This document shows positions 9,098 to 18,319 of a stretch of 64,000 bases of DNA, piece after piece (the stretch's first letter is position 1; each line of letters begins with the position of its first letter). This DNA is from Astrobacterium formosum. GTDB taxonomy: Bacteria; Pseudomonadota; Alphaproteobacteria; Rhizobiales; Xanthobacteraceae. Below the pieces are notes generated by a model, which was given only the letters and a program-made list of their open reading frames with translations, did not search any database and was not told where the DNA came from. The stretch covers positions 372,001 through 436,000 of the forward strand of contig JAVDCA010000001.1 of assembly GCA_030848545.1 (NCBI GenBank), given 5' to 3'. Both the position numbers and the translations under genes were made by a program.

Positions 9098-10021
9098 ATG
9101 GCCCGATCCATTTTCTGTGCCCGAACCTGCCGTTTTGCCGTCCTGGCCGCCGCTGGCGCCGTGTGGCTTTCGGCGACGCCGTCCATCGCCCAGTTCGGCA
9201 GCATCTTCGGCGAACCGCCGCGCCCGCCGAGCGAAGTTCCCGGCAGTCCGCCGCCGCGGCTGCAGCCGCCCGGTCCGCCGCGCGCCGTGCCGGCGCCGCC
9301 CCGCAGTTACGACCGGCCGGCGACGCGGTACGAGCGTCCGTCGACGCAGTACGAGCGGCCGTCGCCCATGCCCGGGGCCGTGCAGTCGCAGCCCCTGGCG
9401 CCGCCCCCGGGCGTCGACGTGGTCCCGCCGTCGGCTTCTCCGCCGGCCCAACCGCCGGCCCAACCGCCAGCCGTAGCACCGGCCGGGCCGGGCTCGCCGC
9501 GCAATCAGCCCCAGCCCGCCAATGCGGCGCCGCAGCCCGGCGACGAGGTCGTCACCGAGATGCCGACGCAGAAGATCGTCAACCCGACGGCGGTGTTCTC
9601 CGGCCTCGATAAGATCACCGGCCGCATCACCTCGTTCGACGTCGCCATCAACGAAACGGTGCAGTTCGGTGCCCTGCAGGTGACGCCGCGGGTGTGCTAC
9701 ACGCGCCCGCCCACCGAGACCCCCAATACCGACGCCTTCATCGAAGTGGACGAGGTCACCCTCAAGGCGGAGGTCAAACGCATCTTCACCGGCTGGACGT
9801 TCGCGTCGAGCCCGGGCCTGCGTGGTGTCGAACACCCGATCTACGACATCTGGCTGACCGACTGCAAAGGCGGCGCGCCGCCGGTCGCGGAGGCGCCGCC
9901 GCCGCCGCCGCCGGCGCGGGCGAGTCAGCGCCAGCCGGCGCGCACCCAATCCCAGCCGCAAGCGCGGCAGCCACAACGCCAGACGCCGCCGCCGCAAGGA
10001 TTCCCTCCTACGGTGCGTTGA
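9098..10021 (+). CDS. DUF2155 domain exported protein
   Basis: This 307-residue protein starts with a signal peptide (about 1-31, ending TPSIAQ). A long Pro/Ala-rich linker (35-145) follows, and then the DUF2155 domain: TQKIVNPTAVFSGLDKITGR, a middle segment with VQFGALQVTPRVCYTRPP, and a C-terminal WTFASSPGLRGVEHPIYDIW ending LTDC. A second low-complexity Pro/Gln tail follows. The domain has an unknown role but is conserved beside NDUFA12 and aat-accC in Hyphomicrobiales. It is likely periplasmic. The linker is much longer than the roughly 120-residue core. Confidence 0.9.
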   Translation: MARSIFCARTCRFAVLAAAGAVWLSATPSIAQFGSIFGEPPRPPSEVPGSPPPRLQPPGPPRAVPAPPRSYDRPATRYERPSTQYERPSPMPGAVQSQPLAPPPGVDVVPPSASPPAQPPAQPPAVAPAGPGSPRNQPQPANAAPQPGDEVVTEMPTQKIVNPTAVFSGLDKITGRITSFDVAINETVQFGALQVTPRVCYTRPPTETPNTDAFIEVDEVTLKAEVKRIFTGWTFASSPGLRGVEHPIYDIWLTDCKGGAPPVAEAPPPPPPARASQRQPARTQSQPQARQPQRQTPPPQGFPPTVR

Positions 10022-10125
10022 GGCTCAAGCGACTTGGTGGTGTAGCCGCCCGGGATCTTGTTCTTGAGCCCCATGGCCGGCGGTTGTACGGTATCTTGGT
10101 ATCAAATGGCGGCTGAGAAGGATCC

Positions 10126-10383
10126 ATGGCTGATATCCTGATCCGCAAAGTCGATGAGACCACCAAGAAGCTGTTGCATCGCCGCGCTGAACGTCGCGGC
10201 AAGAGCCTCGAGGCGGACCTCCGCGATACGCTCGAAGAGCTGGCCAGTGAGGAAATGCAATCGTCGCAAGACGCGGAGTTGTTCGGCGACTGGCTTGTTT
10301 CGATTTCCCGCCCCGGTGTGGACCTCGACGACACGCTCAAGCTTCTTCGGTCGGCAACCGTGCGTCCGGCGACGCCGGAGTGA
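10126..10383 (+). CDS. FitA/VapB-type ribbon-helix-helix antitoxin
   Basis: This 85-residue protein has a ribbon-helix-helix N-terminus: MADILIRKVDETTKKLLHRR, then AERRGKSLEADLRDTLEELA. That is the FitA-like Arc/MetJ fold used by VapB-family antitoxins. The C-terminal half should wrap the toxin. Its stop TGA overlaps the GTG start of the PIN-domain gene, so the two are translationally coupled. It probably represses its own promoter together with the toxin. Confidence 0.9.
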   Translation: MADILIRKVDETTKKLLHRRAERRGKSLEADLRDTLEELASEEMQSSQDAELFGDWLVSISRPGVDLDDTLKLLRSATVRPATPE

Positions 10384-10850
10384 TTTTGCTCGATACGAAC
10401 GTGATTTCCGAAGCGATGAAGCCGGCTCCCGCGATCCAAGTGATCGGCTGGCTCAACGCTCATTTCGCCGATTCGGCCATTTCCAGCGTGACGGTTTTTG
10501 AACTTGCCGCCGGCGTGGCGCTGCTCGCCGCTGGGCGGCGTCGAGATGTGTTTGAAAATGCAATTGAACAAGCAATCCGCCGCTTCGGTTCCCGGGTGTA
10601 TGCTTTCGATGCGGCGGCCGCCCGCTCGGCGGCACATCTCCTTGCTCAGGCAAGAGCGCAGGGAGGCGCGCTGCACCAAATCCCGAACAAGCTTGCCGAT
10701 CTTCAGATCGCGGGCATCGCGTCGGCCTGCGGCTTCCAACTGGCCACCCGAAATGTCAATGACTTCGCAGGACTGGGGCTGACGTTGGTCAATCCCTGGA
10801 CGCTTTCGACGCCAAGTCTTTCGACGCCAAGTCCGGAACCGCGGCGTTGA
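10380..10850 (+). CDS. FitB/VapC-type PIN-domain toxin
   Basis: This 156-residue PIN-domain ribonuclease starts at a GTG and reads MILLDTNVISEAMKPAPAIQ. The acidic catalytic residues are visible: D5 in LLDTNVIS, the Glu of VTVFELAAG (about 42), the Asp of LADLQIAG, and the Asp of TRNVNDF before the terminal NPW. The SEAMKP and NPW elements resemble FitB rather than short VapC proteins. The C-terminus carries a small internal repeat (LSTPSLSTPS) and looks extended. It is presumably held inactive by the overlapping antitoxin. Confidence 0.9.
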   Translation: MILLDTNVISEAMKPAPAIQVIGWLNAHFADSAISSVTVFELAAGVALLAAGRRRDVFENAIEQAIRRFGSRVYAFDAAAARSAAHLLAQARAQGGALHQIPNKLADLQIAGIASACGFQLATRNVNDFAGLGLTLVNPWTLSTPSLSTPSPEPRR

Positions 10851-10910
10851 ACGTATGAAGTCGCCGCCTGGCGATCGTGGCGTCCGGGGAGACGTCGCGA
10901 TTGATTAAAT

Positions 10911-11588
10911 TCATCCCGCCGCGGTGGCGAGCGCCAGCGCCTGCGCGCCCGGGATCGGCTCCTCGAGCGGCAGTGCCGAAAAGTTGGCGCGGCCGGGCAG
11001 TGCCGCGGCGAGGAGCTTGTGATACTGGCGCGCCGGCACCTCGATGGCGCCGAAGGTCGCCAGATGGGCGGTGACGAACTGGGTGTCCAGGAGCTTGAAG
11101 CCGCCGGCGCGCAGGCGGGCGACGAGATGCACAAGCGCCACCTTCGAGGCATCGCGGGCGACGTGGAACATGCTCTCGCCGAAGAAGCAGCGGCCCAGGC
11201 TGACGCCGTAGAGCCCGCCCACCAGGCGCTCGTCGGCGTAGACCTCGACGGTGTGGCAGTGGCCGAGATCGTAGAGGCTACCATAGAGGCGGCGGATGCG
11301 CTCGTTGATCCAGGTCTGGTTACGGCCGGGAGCCGAGGCCGCGCAGCCGTCGATGACGGCGTCGAAGTCGCGGTCGGCGACGACCCGGAAGTGCTCGGCG
11401 CGCACCGTGCGGGCGAGCCGCGACGGCACGTGGAAGCCTTCGAACGGGATGATTCCGCGCTCGGGCGGCTCGACCCAGAACAGGCCCGGGTCGTCGGCGC
11501 TCTCCGCCATGGGAAAGATGCCGCACGCATAGGCCTTGAGCAGTACCTCGGGCGTGATCTCGATACGGGCGGACTGCTTGCTGACCAT
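10911..11588 (-). CDS. aat: leucyl/phenylalanyl-tRNA-protein transferase
   Basis: Aat adds Leu or Phe from tRNA to proteins with N-terminal Arg or Lys, marking them for ClpS/ClpAP degradation. The family blocks are present: [78 protein letters not shown] and [16 protein letters not shown]. The frame is open back to 11642, and an alternative ATG at 11630 has GGTGAGA before it, but related proteins begin shortly before EITPEVLL, so 11588 is preferred. It lies immediately downstream of accB-accC, as in relatives. Confidence 0.93.
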   Translation of the reverse strand: MVSKQSARIEITPEVLLKAYACGIFPMAESADDPGLFWVEPPERGIIPFEGFHVPSRLARTVRAEHFRVVADRDFDAVIDGCAASAPGRNQTWINERIRRLYGSLYDLGHCHTVEVYADERLVGGLYGVSLGRCFFGESMFHVARDASKVALVHLVARLRAGGFKLLDTQFVTAHLATFGAIEVPARQYHKLLAAALPGRANFSALPLEEPIPGAQALALATAAG

Positions 11589-11719
11589 CGGAAACCGGGC
11601 GGTGCCTTGCGTTAACGAAACGCTAGGCATGATTCTCACCATTTTTCGTCAAATTGAAAACAGTTTTGCGGCCCCGCGTTGGTTCCTCAGCAAGGACCAG
11701 ACCGAAGGGGAGTGGAGCG

Positions 11720-12094
11720 ATGCAGCAACGACCACGGACCGTGCCGCACGTACTCTTGGTCGAGGACGAGGCGATGATCAGTGCCATGACCGCGATGGCG
11801 CTCGCCGAACTCGGATGCGAGGTCCACACCGTTTCGACCGGCGCGGCGGCGTTGCGTCATTTGCGTGATGGGGCGCCGGTCGACGTTCTCTTCACGGACC
11901 TCAATCTCGCCGATCCGGTCGGCGGCGAGACGGTGGCGCGGTGCGCGCGTGTGCTCCGGCCCGATCTTCCGGTCGCCTACGCGTCGGGCACGGCGGCCGG
12001 CGTCGCCGATCCGGTGCCCGGATCGGTGTTCTTCGCCAAGCCCTATGCGGTCGACAAGGTGTGTGACACGCTCATGCGCATGGTGACGCGCTGA
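11720..12094 (+). CDS. single-domain response regulator (receiver only)
   Basis: This 124-residue CheY-like protein has only a receiver domain: VLLVEDEAM (acidic pair E15/D16), phosphoacceptor D60 in VLFTDLNL, S89 in AYASG and K107 in FFAKPY. No output domain follows. The ATG at 11720 follows AGGGGAG at good spacing, which decides the start over a longer upstream frame. No histidine kinase is nearby, so the partner is unknown. Such stand-alone receivers in Hyphomicrobiales act in phosphorelays or as kinase sinks. Confidence 0.88.
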   Translation: MQQRPRTVPHVLLVEDEAMISAMTAMALAELGCEVHTVSTGAAALRHLRDGAPVDVLFTDLNLADPVGGETVARCARVLRPDLPVAYASGTAAGVADPVPGSVFFAKPYAVDKVCDTLMRMVTR

Positions 12095-12097
12095 CGC

Positions 12098-12183
12098 CGT
12101 CATTGCGAGCGGAGCGAAGCAATCCAGCGGCCGGACGGCAAAGAGCTGGATTGCTTCGTCGCCTTCGGCTCCTCGCAATGACG
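12098..12183. repeat. 86-bp inverted repeat element
   Basis: CGTCATTGCGAG...AGCGAAGCAATCCAG on the left is mirrored by CTGGATTGCTTCGTC...CTCCTCGCAATGACG on the right, around an 18-base centre. The unit can fold into one long hairpin between the receiver gene and accC. Such CATTGCGAGGAGCGAAGC elements are dispersed repeats in Nitrobacteraceae-like genomes. It could help end transcription between the convergent genes, but there is no T-run. Confidence 0.85.
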
Positions 12184-12235
12184 AGGCGAGGTCGACCAAG
12201 CGCGCTATGCCGCCGCGTGCCGAGGGATTGTGCCC

Positions 12236-13585
12236 TCAGCCCGGCCCGCCGCGGGCGAGGAAGCGCTCGAGCCAATGGATGTCGTAGGCGCCGTTGATGA
12301 CGTCGGGATCGGCGACCAGGGCGCGGAACAGGGGCAGGGTGGTCTCGACGCCGTCGACCACGAACTCGTCGAGCGCACGCTTGAGACGCATCAGGCATTC
12401 GCCGCGCGTCTTGCCGTGCACGATCAGCTTGCCGAGGAGCGAGTCGTAATAGGGCGGGATCGTGTAGCCCTGATAGACGTGGGAATCGACGCGCACGCCC
12501 AAGCCCCCGGGCGGATGATAATGAACGATGCGGCCGGGCGAGGGCCGAAACGAGAACGGGTTCTCGGCATTGATGCGGCACTCGATGGCATGGCCGTGGA
12601 ACTTGATGTCCGTCTGCTCGAAGGCGAGGTCGGCGCCGTCGGCGACGCGGATCTGCTCCAGGATCAGGTCGATGTCGGTGATCGATTCGGTCACCGGATG
12701 CTCCACCTGGATGCGGGTGTTCATCTCGATGAAGTAGAAGCGGCCGTCCTCGTATAGGAACTCGACGGTGCCGACGCCGAGATACTTCAGTTCGCGCATG
12801 GCGGCGGCGACGGTCTCGCCGATCTCGTCACGCATGGAGGTGTTGAGCGCCGGCGAGGGGCTCTCCTCCATGACCTTCTGGTGGCGGCGCTGCAAAGAGC
12901 AGTCGCGCTCGCCGAGATGGACGGCGCGGCCCTTGCCGTCGCCGAGCACCTGGATCTCGATGTGGCGCGGGCGCTGGAGATATTTTTCCAGGTAGACGGC
13001 GTCGTCGCCGAAGGCCGCCTTGGCCTCGGAGCGGGCGGTCGACAGCGCGGTGGAGAGTTCATCCTCGCTGTTGGCGACCTTCATGCCGCGGCCGCCGCCG
13101 CCGGCGGCGGCCTTGACCAGGACCGGAAAGCCGATCTCGCGGGCGATCGAAAGCGCCTCGGCGTCGGTCGACACGCCGCCGTCCGAGCCGGGCACGACCG
13201 GAATGCCGAGCCGCGCCGCCGTGCGCTTGGCCTCGATCTTGTCGCCCATCAGGCGGATATGCGACGGCTTGGGGCCGATGAAATGCAGGCCGTGGTCGGT
13301 GAGGATTTCGGCGAAGCGGGCGTTCTCGGACAAAAAGCCGTAGCCCGGATGCACCGCGTCGGCGCCGGTGATCTCGCAGGCGGCGAGCAGATTGGGGACG
13401 TTGAGATAGCTGTCCTTGGCGGCCGGCGGGCCGATGCAGACGCTCTCGTCGGCGAGCCGCACATGCATGGCGTCGCCGTCGGCGGTCGAATGCACCGCAA
13501 CCGTCGGGATTCCGAGCTCCTTGCAGGCGCGCAGGATCCGCAGCGCGATCTCGCCACGATTGGCGATGAGGATTTTTTCGAACAT
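12236..13585 (-). CDS. accC: biotin carboxylase subunit of acetyl-CoA carboxylase
   Basis: This 449-residue ATP-grasp enzyme carboxylates biotin on AccB in the first step of fatty acid synthesis. The N-terminus MFEKILIANRGEIALRILRA and the blocks VHPGYGFLSENA, VKAAAGGGGRGM, GERDCSLQRRHQKVMEESPS and FIEMNTRIQVEHPVTE are textbook AccC. The length is normal. It lies 127 bases downstream of accB with a palindromic repeat in the gap, and upstream of aat. Confidence 0.97.
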   Translation of the reverse strand: MFEKILIANRGEIALRILRACKELGIPTVAVHSTADGDAMHVRLADESVCIGPPAAKDSYLNVPNLLAACEITGADAVHPGYGFLSENARFAEILTDHGLHFIGPKPSHIRLMGDKIEAKRTAARLGIPVVPGSDGGVSTDAEALSIAREIGFPVLVKAAAGGGGRGMKVANSEDELSTALSTARSEAKAAFGDDAVYLEKYLQRPRHIEIQVLGDGKGRAVHLGERDCSLQRRHQKVMEESPSPALNTSMRDEIGETVAAAMRELKYLGVGTVEFLYEDGRFYFIEMNTRIQVEHPVTESITDIDLILEQIRVADGADLAFEQTDIKFHGHAIECRINAENPFSFRPSPGRIVHYHPPGGLGVRVDSHVYQGYTIPPYYDSLLGKLIVHGKTRGECLMRLKRALDEFVVDGVETTLPLFRALVADPDVINGAYDIHWLERFLARGGPG

Positions 13586-13602
13586 GCCGCCTACCTCGAA
13601 CC

Positions 13603-13684
13603 GTCATGGCCGGGGGTAGCCGGGCCATCCACGTCTGGGCCGCAACGCAAGGCGTGGAAGCCCGGGACAGGCCCGGGCATGACG
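13603..13684. repeat. palindromic GTCATGGCCGGG repeat, copy 1
   Basis: GTCATGGCCGGG and CGGGCCATCCACGTC on the left are mirrored by GGCGTGGAAGCCCGGG and GCCCGGGCATGACG on the right. A second member of the family lies at 45236-45325. This copy sits inside the accB-accC operon gap, where it could form an RNA hairpin affecting mRNA stability. Confidence 0.85.
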
Positions 13685-13712
13685 AAGAGAATGGGAATGC
13701 GCCGGCGAACCG

Positions 13713-14252
13713 TCATTCGATGATCATCAGCGGCTCGCCGAACTCGACCGGCTGGGCGTCCTCGATCAGGATCTGGGTGACGGTTCCGCCGCGCGGCGCC
13801 GGAATCTGGTTCATGGTCTTCATCGCCTCGATGATCATCAGCGGGTCGCCCGCCTTGACCTTGCTGCCGATCTCGACGAACGGCTTGGCGCCCGGCTCCG
13901 GCGCCCGATAGGCGGTGCCGACCATGGGCGAGGGGACGACGCCCGGGTGCTTGGCCGGATCAATGGTGTTCTCCGGCGCCCCCACATTGACGGTGCCGAT
14001 GCCGTGCGGCGCGTCCATCATGGTGGACGAGGACGGCATCATGAAACCGACGGCGCCGGGAGCGGGACGTGCCACGCGCACCCGCAGGCCGCCGTGTTCG
14101 ATCTCGATCTCGGTGAGCCCGGTGTCCTGGAGGAGTTGCGCCAGCGAACGCACCGTCGCTTCGGCGGCGGTGAGCTCGGGCGGGGCGGTCTCGACCGTGT
14201 CCGACGCCGACGCGTCCTGCTGGGAAATATCTTGTTTGTTGTCTGTCTTCAT
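13713..14252 (-). CDS. accB: biotin carboxyl carrier protein of acetyl-CoA carboxylase
   Basis: The 179-residue protein has an acidic N-terminal region, a domain containing [20 protein letters not shown], a Pro/Ala/Met-rich linker (about 62-108), and a C-terminal biotinyl domain. The biotin attachment site is K145 in [10 protein letters not shown], and the fold ends at GEPLMIIE. It shuttles carboxybiotin between AccC and the carboxyltransferase. The length is slightly above that of E. coli AccB because of the linker. In many relatives aroQ precedes accB; here no aroQ is present in the 117-base gap upstream. Confidence 0.96.
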   Translation of the reverse strand: MKTDNKQDISQQDASASDTVETAPPELTAAEATVRSLAQLLQDTGLTEIEIEHGGLRVRVARPAPGAVGFMMPSSSTMMDAPHGIGTVNVGAPENTIDPAKHPGVVPSPMVGTAYRAPEPGAKPFVEIGSKVKAGDPLMIIEAMKTMNQIPAPRGGTVTQILIEDAQPVEFGEPLMIIE

Positions 14253-14369
14253 GGGGATTCCGCGCGATCCGGAGGCCCGGGCCGCGGGGAAATGCGGTCC
14301 GGCCGGGGCAGTTATAGGGACCGGACCGGGCCAGGGGAAGCCTGCCGGGGGTACGGAGTGGCGCGTGCT

Positions 14370-15119
14370 TTACTTGCGGGCGGCCGCCACCTTCTCCTTC
14401 AGGACGGCGGCGCCGACGGCGCCGATGACCACGTCCTTGCCGATCACATAGCTCGGCGTGCCGTTGAGTCCGAGCGCCTCGGCGAGGCGGAAGGATTCCT
14501 CCAGGCTGGAACGGATTTCGTCGCTGGTCATGTCCTTTTCCAGCCGCATCATGTCGAGCCCGGCATCCTTGGCGGCACTCATCGCCTTCGCCTTATCGAC
14601 CTGGCCGCGGCCGGACAGCAGCTTCTGGTGGAAATCGAGGTATTTCTTGCCGGTCTTGTCCTGCATCCTCACCGCCACCGCGACCTGCGCGGCCTCCACG
14701 GAAGGCTGACCCAGCACCGGGAATTCCTTGAGCACCACGCGCAGCTTGGGATCGGCCTTGATGAGATCGACGAGGTCGATCAGCGCCCGCTTGCAGTAGC
14801 CGCAGTTGTAGTCGAAGAACTCCACCAGCGTGACGTCGCCCTGCGGATTGCCGATCACCACGTGCCGTGGCGAGTTGAAGAGCAGGTCGGCATTGCCGGC
14901 CACCGCCGTCCTGGCGCGCTCGAGTTCGGCCGTCTGCTGACGCTTTTCCAGCTCGGCCATCGCCTCCTGGAGCACTTCCGGATGGGCGATGATGTATTCG
15001 CGCACGATCTTCTCGATGTCGCTGCGCTGTGCACCGGAAAACGACTGCGCCGGCGCTGGCGACACGAAGGCGAGGATCGCGGCCGCGCTGGCGATCAGCA
15101 GGGTCTTGGTCGGGTGCAT
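14370..15119 (-). CDS. DsbA-family periplasmic thiol oxidoreductase
   Basis: This 249-residue protein has a signal peptide (about 1-24, ending SPAPAQ), a helical N-terminal stretch with HPEVLQEAMAELEKRQQ, and a thioredoxin-fold domain. Its redox site is C106-G-Y-C109 in FFDYNCGYCKRA, with the cis-Pro segment LNGTPSYVIG near 222-231. It belongs to the Com1/ScsC-like branch of DsbA proteins that oxidise or isomerise disulfides in the periplasm. The ATG at 15119 follows AAAGGA; the longer frame back to 15191 overlaps the M48 gene and lacks support. It lies 14 bases downstream of the protease gene, probably in one transcript. Confidence 0.88.
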   Translation of the reverse strand: MHPTKTLLIASAAAILAFVSPAPAQSFSGAQRSDIEKIVREYIIAHPEVLQEAMAELEKRQQTAELERARTAVAGNADLLFNSPRHVVIGNPQGDVTLVEFFDYNCGYCKRALIDLVDLIKADPKLRVVLKEFPVLGQPSVEAAQVAVAVRMQDKTGKKYLDFHQKLLSGRGQVDKAKAMSAAKDAGLDMMRLEKDMTSDEIRSSLEESFRLAEALGLNGTPSYVIGKDVVIGAVGAAVLKEKVAAARK

Positions 15120-15133
15120 TGGGTTCCTTTTCG

Positions 15134-16549
15134 CTAGCGGCGGCGCTGGTTGGGTGGGCGATAACTTGCGATGTCGTCGGACTTGACCCATCCGGGCGTG
15201 CCGACCGGGAAGCGGCCCTTGGCGCGGGTGGCAAGCTGGCGGGCGGTGAGGAAGTCGCCGCGGTTGAATGCGGCCTGGGCGGAGGCGAGATCGGCCTCGG
15301 CGAGATTGCCCTTCCTACCATAGGCGATGGCCAGCTGGGCATGGGCATCGGGAATTTCGTTGTCGCGCGCCAGCGCCTTCTTGAGGTTGACGACCGCCTC
15401 GTCGACCACGGCCGGGTCGTTGCTGGCGAGGAGCGCCTGCCCGAGCATGACCTGGATCAGGGTCGGGGTCGGCGCGAGCGCCATGGCGCGCCGCAGCGGC
15501 GCCACCGCCTCGCGACCGCGGCCGGCTTCGAGCAGCGCCTGGCCCTTGAGTTCGTGGAAATACGGATTGTTGGGCTGGGCGCGGATCAGTCCGTCGATCT
15601 GGGCGATGGCGTCCGTCATGGCGTGGTGACGATAGGCCGAGATGGCGCGGGCGTAGCGGGCCGGCAGGCTCTGGTCGGACACAGGATAGCGTCGCAACAG
15701 CGTGTCGGGCCGCTCGAGGAAGCCGTAGAGCTTGGCGCGGGCGAGGTCGTGGCGAAGCTGCAGCTCGGGCGGATCCTTCTTGTCCCAGTTCGGGCTGGTC
15801 CTGGCGATCTCTTCCAGGGCGGCGACGCGCTCCTTGGGCATCGGGTGCGACTGCAGGTAGGGATCGGCGTAGCGGGCCGAGAACTCGATCTGGTCGGCGA
15901 ACCGCTTGAAGGTTTCATACATGCCCCTGGCGGACTGGTGGGTGGCGGCCAGGAACTTGGTCGCGGCACGGTCGGCCTGCTCCTCGTGCGCGCGCTGATA
16001 GGAGAGCAGCGAACGCATGATCACCGACTGCGGCGCCAACAGCGCCACCGCGCCCGCATTGCCGCCCACATTGCTGCCGGATCGGGAGGCTCCCACCATG
16101 GCGCCGACGCCCAGCAGGGTGGCGATGAGCGCCGCCGTCTGGGCATTGGCGAGTTCCATGCGCATCTTGGAGAGATGGCCGCCGGCGATGTGTCCGGTCT
16201 CGTGCGCGAGCACGCCGATGATCTGGTTCGGCGTCTGCGACTCGGTGATCGCCCCGGCATTGACGAAGATGCGTCGGCCGTCGACCACGAAGGCGTTGAA
16301 GCTGCGATCGTTGATGAGGACGACGCGCACGTTCTGCTGCGCCAGCCCGGCGGCGCGCAGGATCGGCTGCGTGTAGTCACGCATCAATTGCTCGATCTCG
16401 GCGTCGCGGATGAGCGGCAGGCCGCCCCGTTGCGCGTGCACCGGCGTGGGTGCGCCGACGCTCAACGTCGCGAGCGCAGTGAAAGCGGCGGCGGCGCGAA
16501 AGGCGAAGCCGTGGCGCCGCGGCTTGACAGGTCGACGTTCTGACATCAT
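15134..16549 (-). CDS. periplasmic M48 metalloprotease with TPR tail (BepA/YfgC-like)
   Basis: The 471-residue protein has a signal peptide (about 1-39), an M48 zinc protease domain with HETGH at 116-120 and a later helix with RAHEEQADRAATKF supplying the third ligand, and a C-terminal TPR array (about 300-440). This is the architecture of BepA/YfgC, which degrades or helps assemble outer-membrane proteins. A longer frame extends to 16696, but the paired ATGs at 16546-16549 directly precede a normal signal peptide. The DsbA-like gene follows, which suggests joint envelope quality control. Confidence 0.9.
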   Translation of the reverse strand: MMSERRPVKPRRHGFAFRAAAAFTALATLSVGAPTPVHAQRGGLPLIRDAEIEQLMRDYTQPILRAAGLAQQNVRVVLINDRSFNAFVVDGRRIFVNAGAITESQTPNQIIGVLAHETGHIAGGHLSKMRMELANAQTAALIATLLGVGAMVGASRSGSNVGGNAGAVALLAPQSVIMRSLLSYQRAHEEQADRAATKFLAATHQSARGMYETFKRFADQIEFSARYADPYLQSHPMPKERVAALEEIARTSPNWDKKDPPELQLRHDLARAKLYGFLERPDTLLRRYPVSDQSLPARYARAISAYRHHAMTDAIAQIDGLIRAQPNNPYFHELKGQALLEAGRGREAVAPLRRAMALAPTPTLIQVMLGQALLASNDPAVVDEAVVNLKKALARDNEIPDAHAQLAIAYGRKGNLAEADLASAQAAFNRGDFLTARQLATRAKGRFPVGTPGWVKSDDIASYRPPNQRRR

Positions 16550-16689
16550 TCCGGTCTCGATCCGTCCCGCCCCCGCGGGCGGCGGCCGTTGCGGCAACGC
16601 CGTCGCTCGATGCCCTCGGTCCGCAACTATCCCGATAGACCAAGCCGTCAAATACGGCAACAGCACGGCGGCGACCGAGGCGTAGACCC

Positions 16690-17889
16690 ATGACAATCAA
16701 CGACAATGTGATGGCGGCGGCGGGTCGTTCGGCCTGTGCGCCGTCGCGGCGCTCCGACGTGCCGGCCTTCATCGTCATGGACGTCATGGCGGCGGCGGCG
16801 CGGCTCGAGGCGAGCGGCGCCAAGGTCATCCACATGGAGGTCGGCCAGCCGGCCGCAGGCGCTCCCGCATCGGCCCGCCGGGCGGCGGCCGCCGCACTCC
16901 AGGGTGGCTATCTCGGCTATACGGAATCCCTCGGCATGCCGTCGCTGCGTGCGCGCATTGCCCGCCACTATCGGGAGCGGCACCGTTTCGATCTCGACCC
17001 CGAGCGGGTGATCGTGACCACGGGCTCGTCGGGCGCCTTCATCCTCGCCTTCCTGTCCATGTTCGAGGCCGGCGACCGCGTCGCCATCGCGGTGCCGGGA
17101 TATCCGCCCTACCGGCACATTCTGGCCTCGCTCGGCTGCATCCCGGTCGGAATCGAGACCCGCGCGGCGACGCGCTACGCGATCACCCCCGAGGCCCTGA
17201 TGGCGGCGCACCGCGAGGCGCCGCTCAAGGGTGTCCTGGTGGCGAGCCCGGCCAACCCGACCGGCACGATGATGGGCGAAGGGGCGCTGGCCGCCCTGAT
17301 CGCGACCGCCACGGACGCCGGTATCAAGTTCATTTCCGACGAGATCTATCACGGCCTCGATTACGCCTTCCCGGCCCAGACGGCGGCGGCGCTGTCGGAC
17401 GACGTCGTCGTGATCAACTCGTTCTCCAAGTATTTCTGCATGACCGGCTGGCGGATCGGCTGGATGGTGGCGCCCGAAGCCCTGGTGCGGCCGATCGAGC
17501 GGCTGCACCAGAACCTCGCCATCTCGGTGCCGACCATCTCCCAGATCGCCGCCGAGGCGGCCTTCGAGGGCGCCGACGAGATGGAACTCGTCAAGGCCGG
17601 CTATGCGCTCAACCGCCGCCGGCTGACCGAGGAGCTGCCCGGTTGCGGCCTCGACACCTTCCTGCCGGCCGATGGCGCCTTCTACCTCTATGCGGACGTG
17701 TCGCGCTTCACAAACGACTCCTATGAATTCGCCAAGCGGGTGCTCGCCGAAGCCCATGTGGCGATCACGCCCGGGCTCGATTTCGACCCCGTCGACGGCA
17801 AGAAATTCGTGCGCCTGTCCTATGCGGGAGCGCCGGCCGACATGGAGGTCGCGATCACGCGGCTGCGGGACTTCCTGACGCGCCGCTGA
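16690..17889 (+). CDS. PLP-dependent aminotransferase, class I/II
   Basis: This 399-residue fold-type I aminotransferase has the usual landmarks: VIVTTGSSGAFILAFLSMFE, VASPANPTGTMM, ISDEIYHGLDYA and the PLP lysine in NSFSKYFCMTGWRIGW (about residue 245), with a final LRLSYAG-type segment (FVRLSYAGAP). The overall pattern is aspartate/alanine aminotransferase-like, but substrate cannot be read from the sequence. It is divergent from the M48 gene with a shared intergenic region of about 140 bases. An IS3 remnant follows. Confidence 0.88.
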   Translation: MTINDNVMAAAGRSACAPSRRSDVPAFIVMDVMAAAARLEASGAKVIHMEVGQPAAGAPASARRAAAAALQGGYLGYTESLGMPSLRARIARHYRERHRFDLDPERVIVTTGSSGAFILAFLSMFEAGDRVAIAVPGYPPYRHILASLGCIPVGIETRAATRYAITPEALMAAHREAPLKGVLVASPANPTGTMMGEGALAALIATATDAGIKFISDEIYHGLDYAFPAQTAAALSDDVVVINSFSKYFCMTGWRIGWMVAPEALVRPIERLHQNLAISVPTISQIAAEAAFEGADEMELVKAGYALNRRRLTEELPGCGLDTFLPADGAFYLYADVSRFTNDSYEFAKRVLAEAHVAITPGLDFDPVDGKKFVRLSYAGAPADMEVAITRLRDFLTRR

Positions 17890-17920
17890 GGGCTCGGACA
17901 TCGGTCTCGGACCTGCGGTG

Positions 17921-18260
17921 CGGCAGTAGGGTAGGTCAATGGGGTGATCGGTAGCACCTTGCAGTTCGGCTCAACCGCGTAAGTTCTCCGATGATCGTCG
18001 ATGAACGCGATCATGGCTTGCCGCAGCGATCGAGCTTCGCCCGGGCAAAATACGCTGACGTCTTGCGAAGGATCTCGTTCGCTTGCAGGAACTCCCGGGT
18101 CTCACGCTCCAGGCCCTTCAGCTTCTCGGCCACGTCGGTCGGAACGCCCGCCCGCCTGCCGCCGTCGACTTCCGCCTTCTTGGCCCACTCGTTCAGCGTT
18201 TGCGCCGTACGGCCGATCTTGGCCGGCACCGGTACGATCGTCGCCCAGCGCGGACGATGA
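17921..18260 (-). mobile_element. degenerate IS3-family transposase remnant
   Basis: The frame ending at 18011 contains AAEVDGG-like IS3 OrfA sequence: [40 protein letters not shown] and [21 protein letters not shown] second frame, starting at 18014 and overlapping it, reads [20 protein letters not shown] then LPITPLTYP, the start of OrfB. Both are truncated: OrfA lacks its N-terminal 20 or so residues and OrfB ends after about 30. No terminal inverted repeats were found. It is a dead fragment between the aminotransferase and the TetR gene. Confidence 0.8.
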
Positions 18261-18319
18261 TCTACGCGCCGGCGCCGGTCGGTGGCTATCGTGCCAGCCA
18301 CTGCTACGCAAATCGCAGA

